Source of the DNA: Amaranthus tricolor
Lineage: Eukaryota > Streptophyta > Magnoliopsida > Caryophyllales > Amaranthaceae
Length of the DNA: 64,000 nt
Assembly (NCBI RefSeq): GCF_026212465.1
Contig: NC_080058.1
Coordinates: 21,699,161 to 21,763,160 of the forward strand
Reading direction: 5' to 3'
This document shows positions 45,801 to 60,740 of the stretch, piece after piece. Position 1 is the first letter of the stretch; the number at the start of each line of letters is the position of its first letter. The position numbers and the translations under genes are program-made. The notes under the pieces are model-generated. The model was not told the origin of the DNA. It ran no database searches and saw nothing but the letters and a program-made list of their open reading frames with translations.

Positions 45801-48800
45801 ATTAAAAACAATAGTCATAGGCTTGAAATTACATGCTAAGTTGCGTTTTTGAGGTTTTTTAAAGCATTTTCGGCACATTCTTGCAAAAAGTAGTTGAAAC
45901 TTGATTTGCTTGCAACGAAACTTGTCACACTACACTATTTGCTATATTGTATTGAGTTGAAATGGTTAGAATAAAAAACAATAGTCATATACTTGAAATT
46001 ACGTGCTAAGTTGTGTTTTTGAAATCTTTTTTAAACGTTTTTGGCACATTCTAGCATAAAGTGGTTCAAACATGGTTTGTTTGCCTCGAAACTTTACACA
46101 CAAAATTATTAAGTATAAATTATTGTTTTGAAATAGTTAGAATTAACAATAATAGTAATAGGCTTGAAATTAGATTCTATGTTGCGTTTTTTAGATTATT
46201 TTCTGCATTTTGGGCACTTTCTCGCAAAAATTGGTTGAAACTTGGTTTGTTTGCCAGGCAACGTGGAATACAACACTATTTTGTATATGTTATTGTGTTG
46301 AAATGGTTATAATTGTAAACAATAGTCATATGCTTGAAATTCTGTGCTAAGTTGCGTTTTTGAGGTTTTTTAAGCATTTTGGGCACTTTCTCGCAAAACG
46401 TGTTTAAAACTTGGTTTTTTTTTGCCAAGAAACGTGGCACACAACACTATTTTGTATATGTTATTGTGGTGAAATGGTTAGAATCAAAAACAATAGTCAT
46501 AGGATTGAAATTAAGTGCTAATTTGTGTTTTTGAGGTTTTTCAAGCATTTTTGGCGCTTTCTCGCATAAAGTGATTCAAACTTGGTTTTTTTTGCCACGA
46601 AACATCGCACACAACGCTATTTGGTATATTTTATTGTGTAGAAACGATTAGAGTCAAGTACAATAGTTATATGCTTAAAATTACGTGTTGAGTTGCGTTT
46701 TTGAAGTTTTTGAAGCGTTTTTGGAACTTTCTCGCATAAAGGGGTTGAAACTTTGTTTATTTGCCACGAAATTTGGCACACAACACTATTTGGTATATCT
46801 TATTGTGTTGAAATGGGTATAAACGAAAACAATAGTCATATGCTAGAAATTGCGTGCTAAGTTCCGTTTTGAGTTTTTAAAAGCGTTTTAGGCACCTTCT
46901 CGCATAAAGTGGTTCAAATTTGGTTTGTTTGCCACGAAACCTGGCACACAACACTATTTGGTATATGATATTGTGTTAAAACGATTAGAATCAAAAACAA
47001 TAGTCATATGCTTGAAATTACGTGCTAGTTGCGTTTTTGAGGTTTTTAAGCGTTTTTGGCACTTTCTATCAAAAAGTGGTTGAAAATTGGTTTTTTTTCC
47101 CACGAAACTGGGCACACAACACTATTTGGTATATGTTATTGTGTTGAAATGGTTAGAATTGAAAACAATAGTCATATGCTTGAAATTACGTGCTAAGTTG
47201 CGTTTTTTAGGTTTTTTTAAGCGTTTTGGGCACTTGCTCGAGAAAAGCGGTTGAAACTTTCTTTGATTGCAACGAAATTTGGCATACAATACTAATTGGT
47301 ATATGTTATTGTGTTGAAATCGTTAGAATCAAAATCAACTGTCAAATGCTTGAAATTACGTGCTAAGTTGCGTTTTTGAGGTTTATTAAAGCGTTTTCGA
47401 CATATTCTTGCAAAAAGTAGTTGAAACTTGGTTTGTTTGCAACGAAACTTGGAACACTACACTATTTGCTATATTGTATTGGGTTTAAATGGTTAGAATA
47501 AAAAACAATAGTCATATGCTTGAAATTACGTGCTAAGTTATGTTTTGAAAATTTTTTTAAAACGTTTTTGGCACTTTCTAGCATAAAGTGGTTCAAACAT
47601 GGTTTGTTTGCCATGAACCTTGGCACACAACACTATTTTGTATAAATTATTGTTTTGAAATAGAAGGAATTAAAAATAATAGTCATAGGCTTGAAATTAC
47701 ATGCTAAGTTGCGTTTTTTAGGTTTTTTTAAAGCGTTTTCGTCACATTCTTGCAAAAAATAGTTGAAACTTGATTTGTTTGCAACGAAACTTGTCACACT
47801 ACACTATTTGCTATATTGTATTGAGTTGAAATGGTTAGAATAAAAAACAATAGTCATATACTTGAAATTACGTGCTAAGTTGTGTTTTTGAAATCTTTTT
47901 TAAACGTTTTTGGCACTTTCTAGCATAAAGTGGTTCAAACATGGTTTGTTTGCCTCGAAACTTTGCACACAAAAATATTAAGTATAAATTATTTTTTTGA
48001 AATATTTAGAATTAAAAATAATAGTAATAGGCTTGAAATTAGATTCTAAGTTGCGTTTTTTAGATTATTTTCTGCATTTTGGGCACTTTCTCGCAAAAAT
48101 TGGTTGAAACTTGGTTTGTTTGCCAGTCAACGTGGAATACAACACTATTTTGTATATGTTATTGTGTTGAAATGGTTATAAATGTAAACAATAGTCATAT
48201 GCTTGAAATTCCGTGCTAAGTTGCGTTTTTGAGGTTTTTTTAAGCGTTTTGGGCACTTTCTCGCAAAACGTGGTTAAAACTTGGTTTTTTTTGCCAAGAA
48301 ACGTGGCACACAACACTATTTTGTATATGTTATTGTGGTGAAATGGTTAGAATCGAAAACAATAGTCATAGGATTGAAATTAAGTGCTAATTTTTATTTT
48401 TGAGGTTTTTCAAGCGTTTTTGGCGCTTTCTCGCATAAAGTGATTCAAACTTGGTTTTTTTGCCACGAAACATCGCACACAACGCTATTTGGTATATTTT
48501 ATTGTGTAGAAACGATTAGAATCAAATACAATAGTTATATGCTTAAAATTACGTGTTGAGTTGCGTTTTTGAAGTTTTTAAAGCGTTTTTGGAACTTTCT
48601 CGCATAAAGCGGTTGAAACTTTGTTTATTTGCCACGAAACTTGGCACACAACACTATTTGGTATATGTTATTGTGTTGAAAATGTTAGAATCGAAAATAA
48701 TAGTCGTATGATTGAAATTATACGCTAAGTTGCGTTTCTTAGGTTTTTTTAATCATTTTTGGCACTTTCTCACAAAAAGTGGTTGAAACTTTGTTTGTTT

Positions 48801-51306
48801 GCCACAAAACTTGGCACAAAACAATAATTGGTATATGATATTGTGTTCAAATGGTTAGAATCGAAAACAATAGTCATATGCTTGAAATTACGTGCTAAGT
48901 TGCGTTTTTGAGGTTATCTGAAGTCTTTTTGACACTCTCTTGCAAAAAGTGGTCGTTTGTTTGCAACGAATCTTGGGACAGCATACTATTTGGTATATCT
49001 TACTGTGTTGAAATGGTTAGAATTGAAAACAATAGTCATATGATCAAATTTACATGCTAATTTGTGTTTTTGAGGTTCTTTAAGCGTTTTTGGTACTTTT
49101 TTGCAAAAAGTGGTTGAAAGTTGGTTTGTGCGTAACGAAACTTGGCACACAACACTATTTGGTATATCTTATTGTGTTGAAATGGGTATAATCGAAAACA
49201 ATAGTCATATGCTAGAAATTGCGGGCTAAGTTCCGTTTTTGAGTTTTTTTAAGCGTTTTAGGCACCTTCTCGCATAAAGTGGTTCAAATTTGGTTTGTTT
49301 GCCACGAAACCTGGCACACAACACTATTTGGTATATGATATTGTCTTAAAACGATTAGAATCAAAAACAATAGTCATATGCTTGAAATTACGTGCTAGTT
49401 GCGTTTTTGAGGTTTTTAAGCGTTTTTGGCACTTTCTATCAAAAAGTGGTTGAAAATTGGTTTTTTTTCCCACGAAACTGGGCACACAACACTATTTGGT
49501 ATATGTTATTGTGTTGAAATGGTTAGAATTGAAAACAATAGTCATATGCTTGAAATTACGTGCTAAGTTGCGTTTTTTAGGTTTTTTTAAGCGTTTTGGG
49601 CACTTGCTCGACAAAAGCGGTTGAAACTTTCTTTGATTCCAACGAAACTTGGCACACAATACTAATTGGTATATGTTATTGTGTTGAAATCGTTAGAATC
49701 AAAATCAACTGTCAAATGCTTGAAATTACGTGCTAAGTTGCGTTTTTGAGGTTTTTTAAAGCGTTTTCGACATATTCTTGCAAAAAGTAGTTGGAACTTG
49801 GTTTGTTTGCAACGAAACTTGGAACACTACACTATTTGCTATATTGTATTGGGTTTAAATGGTTAGAATAAAAAACAATAGTCATATGCTTGAAATTACG
49901 TGCTAAGTTATGTTTTGAAAATTTTTTTAAAACGTTTTTGGCACTTTCTAGGATAAAATGGTTCAAACATGGTTTGTTTGCCATGAACATTGGCACACAA
50001 CACTATTTTGTATAAATTATTGTTTTGAAATAGAAGGAATTAAAAACAATAGTCATAGGCTTTAAATTACATGCTAAGTTGCGTTTTTGAGGTTTTTTTA
50101 AAGCATTTTCGGCACATTCTTGCAAAAAGTAGTTGAAACTTGATTTGCTTGCAACGAAACTTGTCACACTACACTATTTGCTATATTGTATTGAGTTGAA
50201 ATGGTTAGAATAAAAAACAATAGTCATATACTTGAAATTACGTGCTAAGTTGTGTTTTTGAACTCTTTTTTAAACGTTTTTTGCACATTCTAGCATAAAG
50301 TGGTTCAAACATGGTTTGTTTGCCTCGAAACTTTACACACAAAATTATTAAGTATAAATTATTGTTTTGAAATAGTTAGAATTAACAATAATAGTAATAG
50401 GCTTGAAATTAGATTCTATGTTGCGTTTTTTAGATTATTTTCTGCATTTTGGGCACTTTCTCGCAAAAATTGGTTGAAACTTGGTTTGTTTGCCAGGCAA
50501 CGTGGAATACAACACTATTTTGTATATGTTATTGTGTTGAAATGGTTATAATTGTAAACAATAGTCATATGCTTGAAATTCCGTGCTAAGTTGCGTTTTT
50601 GAGGTTTTTTTAAGCGTTTTGGGCACTTTCTCGCAAAACGTGTTTAAAACTTGGTTTTTTTTGCCAAGAAACGTAGCACACAACACTATTTTGTATATGT
50701 TATTGTGGTGAAATGGTTAGAATCGAAAACAATAGTCATAGGATTGAAATTAAGTGCTAATTTGTGTTTTTGAGGTTTTTCAAGCATTTTTGGCGCTTTC
50801 TCGCATAAAGTGATTCAAACTTGGTTTTTTTTGCCACGAAACATCGCACACAACGCTATTTGGTATATTTTATTGTGTAGAAACGATTAGAATCAAATAC
50901 AATAGTTATATGCTTAAAATTACGTGTTGAGTTGCGTTTTTGAAGTTTTTGAAGCGTTTTTGGAACTTTCTCGCATAAAGGGGTTGAAACTTTGTTTATT
51001 TGCCACGAAATTTGGCACAAAACACTATTTGGTATATCTTATTGTGTTAAAATGGGTATAACCGAAAACAATAGTCATATGCTAGAAAATGCGGGCTAAG
51101 TTCCGTTTTTGAGTTTTTATAAGCGTTTTAGGCACCTTCTCGCATAAAGTGGTTCAAATTTGGTTTGTTTGCCACGAAACCTGGCACACAACACTATTTG
51201 GTATTTGATATTGTGTTAAAACGATTAGAATCAAAAACAATAGTCATATGCTTGAAATTACGTGCTAGTTGCGTTTTTGAGGTTTTTAAGCGTTTTTGGC
51301 ACTTTC
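42829..51306 (+). repeat. Two tandem higher-order units of about 4.24 kb
   Basis: 42829-47066 and 47066-51306 correspond monomer by monomer; for instance a rare stretch of open frame at 46061-46312 recurs identically at 50300-50551, 4239 bp later. Each unit splits into sub-blocks of about 2370 and 1868 bp. Single-base differences between units are few. Confidence 0.85.
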
Positions 51307-54300
51307 TATCAAAAAGTGGTTGAAAATTGGTTTTTTTTCCCACGAAACTGGGCACACAACACTATTTGGTATATGTTATTGTGTTGAAATGGTTAGAATT
51401 GAAAACAATAGTCATATGCTTAAAATTACGTGCTAAGTTGCGTTTTTGAGGTTTTTTAAAGCGTTTTCGACATATTCTTGCAAAAAGTAGTTGAAACTTG
51501 GTTTGTTTGCAACGAAACTTGGAACACTACACTATTTGCTATATTGTATTGGGTTTAAATGGTTAGAATAAAAAACAATTGTCATATGCTTGAAATTACG
51601 TGTTAAGTTATGTTTTGAAAATTTTTTTAAAACGTTTTTGGCACTTTCTAGCATAAAGTGGTTCAAACATGGTTTGTTTGGCATGAACCTTGGCACACAA
51701 CACTATTTTGTATAAATTATTGTTTTGAAATAGAAGGAATTAACAACAATAGTCATAGGCTTGAAATTACATGCTAAGTTGCGTTTTTGAGGTTTTTTAA
51801 AGCGTTTTCGTCACATTCTTGCAAAAAGTAGTTGAAACTTGATTTGTTTGCAACGAAACTTGTCACACTACACTATTTGCTATATTGTATTGAGTTGAAA
51901 TGGTTAGAATAAAAAACAATAGTCATATACTTGAAATTACGTGCTAAGTTGTGTTTTTGAAATCTTTTTTAAACGTTTTTGGCACTTTCTAGCATAAAGT
52001 GGTTCAAACATGGTTTGTTTGCCTCGAAACTTTGCACACAAAATTATTAAGTATAAATTATTTTTTTGAAATAGTTAGAATTAAAAATAATAGTAATAGG
52101 CTTGAAATTAGATTCTAAGTTTCGTTTTTTCGATTATTTTCTGCATTTTGGGCACTTTCTCGCAAAAATTGGTTGAAACTTGGTGTGTTTGCCAGTCAAC
52201 GTGGAATACAACACTATTTTGTATATGTTATTGTGTTGAAATGGTTATAATTGTAAACAATAGTCATATGCTTGAAATTCCGTGCTAAGTTGCGTTTTTG
52301 AGGTTTTTTTAAGCGTTTTGGGCACTTTCTCGCAAAACGTGTTTAAAACTTGGTTTTTTTTGCCAAGAAACGTGGCACACAACACTATTTTGTATATGTT
52401 ATTTTGGTGAAATGGTTAGAATCGAAAACAATAGTCATAGGATTGAAATTAAGTGCTAATTTGTATTTTAGAGGTTTTTCAAGCGTTTTTGGCGCTTTCT
52501 CGCATAAAGTGATTCAAACTTGGTTTTTTTGCCACGAAACATCGCACACAACGCTATTTGGTATATTTTATTGTGTAGAAACGATTAGAATCAAATACAA
52601 TAGTTATATGCTTAAAATTACGTGCTGAGTTGCGTTTTTGAAGTTTTTAAAGCGTTTTTCGAACTTTCTCGCATAAAGCGGTTGAAACTTTGTTTATTTG
52701 CCACGAAACTTGGCACACAACACTATTTGGTATATGTTATTGTGTTGAAAATGTTAGAATCGAAAATAATAGTCGTATGATTGAAATTATACGCTAAGTT
52801 GCGTTTCTTAGGTTTTTTAAATCATTTTTGGCACTTTCTCACAAAAAGTGGTTGAAACTTTGTTTGTTTGCCACAAAACTTGGCACAAAACAATAATTGG
52901 TATATGTTATTTTGTTCAAATGGTTAGAATCGAAAACAATAGTCATATGCTAGAAATTACGTGCTAAGTTGCGTTTTTGAGGTTATTTGAAGTCTTTTTG
53001 ACACTTTCTTGCAAAAAGTGGTCGTTTGTTTGCTACGAATCTTGGGACAGCATACTATTTGGTATATCTTACTGTGTTGAAATGGTTAGAATTGAAAACA
53101 ATAGTCATATGATCAAATTTACATGGTAATTTGTTTTTTTGAGGTTTTTTAAGCGTTTTTGGTACTTTTTTGCAAAAAGTGGTTGAAAGTTGGTTTGTGC
53201 GCAACGAAACTTGGCACACAACACTATTTGGTATATCTTATTGTGTTGAAATGGGTATAATCGAAAAAAATAGTCATATGCTAGAAATTGCGTGCTAAGT
53301 TCCGTTTTTGAGTTTTTTTAAGCGTTTGAGGCACCTTCTCGCATAAAGTGGTTCAAATTTGGTTTGTTTGCCACGAAACCTGGCACACAACACTATTTGG
53401 TATACGATATTGTGTTAAAACGATTAGAATCAAAAACAGTAGTCATATGCTTGAAATTACGTGCTAGTTGCGTTTTTGAGGTTTTTAAGCGTTTTTGGCA
53501 CTTTCTCGCAAAAACTGGTTGAAAATTAGTTTGTTTCCCACGAAACTGGGCACACAACACTATTTGGAATATGTTATTGTGTTGAAATGCTTAGAATTGA
53601 AAACAATAGTCATATGCTTTAAATTACGTGCTATGTTGCATTTTTATATTATTTTAAGCGTTATTGGCACTTTCTCGCAAAAAGTGGTGTAAACTTGGTT
53701 TGTTTGCCACGAAAATTGGCACACGAAGCTATTTGGTACAATTTATTGTTTTAATATGGATAGAATCGAAAAAATAATAATATGCTTGGAATTACGTACT
53801 AAGTTGCGTTTTTTAGTTTTTTTAAGAGTTTTGTGCACTTTCTCGCAAAAAGTGGTTCAAAAGTAGGTTTGTTATTCATGAAACTTCGCACGCAACACTA
53901 TTTATTATATGTTATTGTGTCGAAATGGTTAGAATCGAAAAAAATAGCCATATGCTTGAAATTACGTGGTAAGTTGCGTTTTTGTTTTGTTTTTTTAATC
54001 GTTTTTGGAACTTTCTCGCATAAATTGGTTCAAACTAGGTTTGTTTGCAAATAAACTTGGCAGACAACACTATTTGGTATTTTTTATTGTGTTGAATTGG
54101 GTAGAATCGAAAACAATACTCATATGTTTGAAATTACGTGCGAAGTTTTCTTTTTGAGGTTTTTTTAAGCGGTCTTGGCACTTTCTTGCAAAAAGTGGTT
54201 GAAACTTCGTTTGTTTGCAACAAAACTTGGCACACAACACAATTTGGTATATCTACTATGTTGAAATGTTAAAATCGAAAATAATACTCATATGCTTCAA

Positions 54301-57300
54301 ATTACGTGCTAAATTGTGGTTTTGAGATTTTTTTTAAATATTTTTTTACATTTTATCGCATAAAGTGATTCAAATTTTGTTTGTTTCCCACGAAACATGG
54401 CACACAACACTATTTGGTATATGATATTGTGATAAAACAGTTAGAATAAAAACCCATAGTCATATGCTTGAAATTACGTGCTAAGTTGTATTTATGAGGT
54501 TTTTTAAGCGTTTTTGGCACTTTCTCGTAAAAAGTGGTTTAAACTAGGTTTGTTATCCACGCAACTTGGGCGCAACACTATTTGGTATATGTTATTGTGT
54601 TTAAATGGTTCGAATCGAAAAAAATAGTCATCTGCTTGAAATTACTTGTTAAGTTGCGTTTTTAAGGTTTTTTAATCGTATTTGGCACGTTCTCATAAAG
54701 TGGTCAAAACTTTTTTTGTTTGCCACGACACTTGGCTCACTACACTCTTTGGTATATATTATTGGTTTCAAATGGTTATAATCAAAAACAATAGTCATAT
54801 GCTTGAAATTACGTGCGAAGTTATGTTTTTTAGGTTTTTTTAAGCGTTTTGGGCACTTTCTTGCAAAAAGTGGTTAAAACTTGGTTTGTTTGTCAGGAAA
54901 CGTGGCACACAAAACTGTTTAGTATTTGTTATTGTGCTTAAATAGTTGGAATCATACACAATAGTCATATGCTTGAAATTACGTGCTAGTTGCGTTTTTG
55001 AGGTTTTTAAGCGTTTTTGGCACTTTCTATCAAAAAGTGGTTGAAAATTGGTTTTTTTTCCCACGAAACTGGGCACACAACACTATTTGGTATATGTTAT
55101 TGTGTTGAAATGGTTAGAATTGAAAACAATAGTCATATGCTTGAAATTACGTGCTAAGTTACGTTTTTTTAGGTTTTTTTTTTAAGCGTTTTGGGCACTT
55201 GCTCGACAAAAGCGGTTGAAACTTTCTTTGATTCCAACGAAACTTGGCACACAATACTAATTGGTATATGTTATTGTGTTGAAATCGTTAGAATCAAAAT
55301 CAACTGTCAAATGCTTGAAATTACGTGCTAAGTTGCGTTTTTGAGGTTTTTTAAAGCGTTTTCGACATATTCTTGCAAAAAGTAGTTGAAACTTGGTTTG
55401 TTTGCAACGAAACTTGGAACACTACACTATTTGCTATATTGTATTGGGTTTAAATGGTTAGAATAAAAAACAATAGTCATATGCTTGAAATTACGTGCTA
55501 AGTTATGTTTTGAAAATTTTTTTAAAACGTTTTTGGCACTTTCTAGGATAAAATGGTTCAAACATGGTTTGTTTGCCATGAACATTGGCACACAACACTA
55601 TTTTGTATAAATTATTGTTTTGAAATAGAAGGAATTAAAAACAATAGTCATAGGCTTTAAATTACATGCTAAGTTGCGTTTTTGAGGTTTTTTATTAAGC
55701 ATTTTCGGCACATTCTTGCAAAAAGTAGTTGAAACTTGATTTGCTTGCAACGAAACTTGTCACACTACACTATTTGCTATATTGTATTGAGTTGAAATGG
55801 TTAGAATAAAAAACAATAGTCATATACTTGAAATTACGTGCTAAGTTGTGTTTTTGAACTCTTTTTTAAACGTTTTTTGCACATTCTAGCATAAAGTGGT
55901 TCAAACATGGTTTGTTTGCCTCGAAACTTTACACACAAAATTATTAAGTATAAATTATTGTTTTGAAATAGTTAGAATTAACAATAATAGTAATAGGCTT
56001 GAAATTAGATTCTATGTTGCGTTTTTTAGATTATTTTCTGCATTTTGGGCACTTTCTCGCAAAAATTGGTTGAAACTTGGTTTGTTTGCCAGGCAACGTG
56101 GAATACAACACTATTTTGTATATGTTATTGTGTTGAAATGGTTATAATTGTAAACAATAGTCATATGCTTGAAATTCCGTGCTAAGTTGCGTTTTTGAGG
56201 TTTTTTTAAGCGTTTTGGGCACTTTCTCGCAAAACGTGTTTAAAACTTGGTTTTTTTTGCCAAGAAACGTAGCACACAACACTATTTTGTATATGTTATT
56301 GTGGTGAAATGGTTAGAATCGCAAACAATAGTCATAGGATTGAAATTAAGTGCTAATTTGTGTTTTTGAGGTTTTTCAAGCATTTTTGGCGCTTTCTCGC
56401 ATAAAGTGATTCAAACTTGGTTTTTTTTGCCACGAAACATCGCACACAACGCTATTTGGTATATTTTATTGTGTAGAAACGATTAGAATCAAATACAATA
56501 GTTATATGCTTAAAATTACGTGTTGAGTTGCGTTTTTGAAGTTTTTGAAGCGTTTTTGGAACTTTCTCGCATAAAGGGGTTGAAACTTTGTTTATTTGCC
56601 ACGAAATTTGGCACACAACACTATTTGGTATATCTTATTGTGTTAAAATGGGTATAACCGAAAACAATAGTCATATGCTAGAAAATGCGGGCTAAGTTCC
56701 GTTTTTGAGTTTTTATAAGCGTTTTAGGCACCTTCTCGCATAAAGTGGTTCAAATTTGGTTTGTTTGCCACGAAACCTGGCACACAACACTATTTGGTAT
56801 TTGATATTGTGTTAAAACGATTAGAATCAAAAACAATAGTCATATGCTTGAAATTACGTGCTAGTTGCGTTTTTGAGGTTTTTAAGCGTTTTTGGCACTT
56901 TCTATCAAAAAGTGGTTGAAAATTGGTTTTTTTTCCCACGAAACTGGGCACACAACACTATTTGGTATATGTTATTGTGTTGAAATGGTTAGAATTGAAA
57001 ACAATAGTCATATGCTTAAAATTACGTGCTAAGTTGCGTTTTTTAGGTTTTTTTAAGCATTTTGGGCACTTGCTCGAGAAAAGCGGTTGAAACTTTCTTT
57101 GATTGCAACGAAATTTGGCATACAATACTAATTGGTATATGTTATTGTGTTGAAATCGTTAGAATCAAAATCAACTGTCAAATGCTTGAAATTACGTGCT
57201 AAGTTGCGTTTTTGAGGTTTTTTAAAGCGTTTTCGACATATTCTTGCAAAAAGTAGTTGAAACTTGGTTTGTTTGCAACGAAACTTGGAACACTACACTA

Positions 57301-60300
57301 TTTGCTATATTGTATTGGGTTTAAATGGTTAGAATAAAAAACAATAGTCATATGCTTGAAATTACGTGCTAAGTTATGTTTTGAAAATTTTTTTAAAACG
57401 TTTTTGGCACTTTCTAGCATAAAGTGGTTCAAACATGGTTTGTTTGGCATGAACCTTGGCACACAACACTATTTTGTATAAATTATTGTTTTGAAATAGA
57501 AGGAATTAAAAACAATAGGCATAGGCTTGAAATTACATGCTAAGTTGCGTTTTTGAGGTTTTTTAAAGCGTTTTCGTCACATTCTTGCAAAAAGTAGTTG
57601 AAACTTGATTTGTTTGCAACGAAACTTGTCACACTACACTATTTGCTATATTGTATTGAGTTGAAATGGTTAGAATAAAAAACAATAGTCATATACTTGA
57701 AATTACGTGCTAAGTTGTGTTTTTGAAATCTTTTTTAAACGTTTTTGGCACTTTCTAGCATAAAGTGGTTCAAACATGGTTTGTTTGCCTCGAAACTTTG
57801 CACACAAAATGATTAAGTATAAATTATTTTTTTGAATAGTTAGAATTAAAAATAATAGTAATAGGCTTGAAATTAGATTCTAAGTTTCGTTTTTCGATTA
57901 TTTTCTGCATTTTGGGCACTTTCTCGCAAAAATTGGTTGAAACTTGGTGTGTTTGCCAGTCAACGTGGAATACAACACTATTTTGTATATGTATTGTGTT
58001 GAAATGGTTATAATTGTAAACAATAGTCATTATGCTTGAAATTCCGTGCTAAGTTGCGTTTTTGAGGTTTTTTTAAGCGTTTTGGGCACTTTCTCGCAAA
58101 ACGTGTTTAAAACTTGGTTTTTTTTGCAAGAAACGTGGCACACAACACTATTTTGTATATGTTATTTTGGTGAAATGGTTAGAATCGAAAACAATAGTCA
58201 TAGGATTGAAATTAAGTGCTAATTTGTATTTAGAGGTTTTTCAAGCGTTTTTGGCGCTTTCTCGCATAAAGTGATTCAAACTTGGTTTTTTTGCCACGAA
58301 ACATCGCACACAACGCTATTTGGTATATTGTATTGTGTAGAAACGATTAGAATCAAATACAATAGTTATATGCTTAAAATTACGTGCTGAGTTGCGTTTT
58401 TGAAGTTTTTAAAGCGTTTTTCGAACTTTCTCGCATAAAGCGGTTGAAACTTTGTTTATTTGCCACGAAACTTGGCACACAACACTATTTGGTATATGTT
58501 ATTGTGTGAAAATGTTAGAATCGAAAATAATAGTCGTATGATTGAAATTATACGCTAAGTTGCGTTTCTTAGGTTTTTTAAATCATTTTTGGCACTTTCT
58601 CACAAAAAGTGGTTGAAACTTTGTTTGTTTGCCACAAAACTTGGCACAAAACAATAATTGGTATATGTTATTGTGTCAAATGGTTAGAATCGAAAACAAT
58701 AGTCATATGCTAGAAAATTACGTGCTAAGTTGCGTTTTTGAGGTTATTGAAGTCTTTTTGACACTTTCTGCAAAAAGTGGTCGTTTGTTTGCTACGAATC
58801 TTGGGACAGCATACTATTTGGTATATCTTACTGTGTTGAAATGGTTTGTAATGAAAACAATAGTCATATGATCAAATTTACATGGTAATTTGTTTTTTTT
58901 GAGGTTTTTTTAAGCGTTTTTGGTACTTTTTTGCAAAAAGTGGTGTGAAAGTTGGTTTGTGCGCAACGAAACTTGGCACACAACACTATTTGGTATATCT
59001 TATTGTGTTGAAATGGGTATAATCGAAAAAAATAGTCATATGCTAGAAATTGCGTGCTAAGTTCCGTTTTTGAGTTTTTTTAAGCGTTTGAGGCACCTTC
59101 TCGCATAAAGTGGTTCAATTTGGTTTGTTTGCCACGAAACCTGGCACACAACACTATTTGGTATACGATATTGTGTTAAAACAATTAGAATCAAAAACAG
59201 TAGTCATATGCTTGAATTACGTGCTAGTTGCGTTTTTGAGGTTTTTAAGCGTTTTTGGCACTTTCTCGCAAAAACTGGTTGAAAATTAGTTGTTTCCCAC
59301 GAAACTGGGCACACAACACTATTTGGAATATGTTATTGTGTTGAAATGCTTAGAATTGAAAACAATAGTCATATGCTTTAAATTACGTGCTATGTTGCAT
59401 TTTTATATTATTTTAAGCGTTATTGGCACTTTCTCGCAAAAAGTGGTGTAAACTTGGTTTGTTTGCCACGAAAATTGGCACACGAAGCTATTTGGTACAA
59501 TTTATTGTTTTAATATGGATAGAATCGAAAAAATAATAATATGCTTGGAATTACGTACTAAGTTGCGTTTTTTAGTTTTTTTAAGAGTTTTGTGCACTTT
59601 CTCGCAAAAAGTGGTTCAAAAGTAGGTTTGTTATTCATGAAACTTCGCACGCAACACTATTTATTATATGTTATTGTGTCGAAATGGTTAGAATCGAAAA
59701 AAATAGCCATATGCTTGAAATTACGTGGTAAGTTGCGTTTTTGTTTTGTTTTTTTAATCGTTTTTGGAACTTTCTCGCATAAATTGGTTCAAACTAGGTT
59801 TGTTTGCAAATAAACTTGGCAGACAACACTATTTGGTATTTTTTATTGTGTTGAATTGGGTAGAATCGAAAACAATACTCATATGTTTGAAATTACGTGC
59901 GAAGTTTTCTTTTTGAGGTTTTTTTAAGCGTTCTTGGCACTTTCTTGCAAAAAGTGGTTGAAACTTCGTTTGTTTGCAACAAAACTTGGCACACAACACA
60001 ATTTGGTATATCTTACTATGTTGAAATGTTAAAATCGAAAATAATACTCATATGCTTCAAATTACGTGCTAAATTGTGGTTTTGAGATTTTTTTTAAATA
60101 TTTTTTACATTTTATCGCATAAAGTGATTCAAATTTTGTTTGTTTCCCACGAAACATGGCACACAACACTATTTGGTATATGATATTGTGATAAAACAGT
60201 TAGAATAAAAACCCATAGTCATATGCTTGAAATTACGTGCTAAGTTGTATTTATGAGGTTTTTTAAGCGTTTTTGGCACTTTCTCGTAAAAAGTGGTTTA

Positions 60301-60740
60301 AACTAGGTTTGTTATCCACGCAACTTGGGGCGCAACACTATTTGGTATATGTTATTGTGTTTAAATGGTTCGAATCGAAAAAAATAGTCATCTGCTTGAA
60401 ATTACTTGTTAAGTTGCGTTTTTAAGGTTTTTTTAATCGTATTTGGCACGTTCTCATAAAGTGGTCAAAACTTTTTTTGTTTGCCACGACACTTGGCTCA
60501 CTACACTCTTTGGTATATATTATTGGTTTCAAATGGTTATAATCAAAAACAATAGTCATATGCTTGAAATTACGTGCGAAGTTATGTTTTTTAGGTTTTT
60601 TTAAGCGTTTTGGGCACTTTCTTGCAAAAAGTGGTTAAAACTTGGTTTGTTTGTCAGGAAACGTGGCACACAAAACTGTTTAGTATTTGTTATTGTGCTT
60701 AAATAGTTGGAATCATACACAATAGTCATATGCTTGAAAT
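49379..60740 (+). repeat. Two tandem higher-order units of about 5.6 and 5.76 kb
   Basis: 49379-54978 and 54979-60740 correspond in order. The offset is 5596 bp at 50300/55896 and about 5766 bp at 51811/57577, because the second unit has one extra monomer (about 57030-57200). The offset then falls to 5759 by 53833/59592 through small deletions. Part of the unit appears a third time from about 62820 to the window end (52350 equals 62926). Confidence 0.85.
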
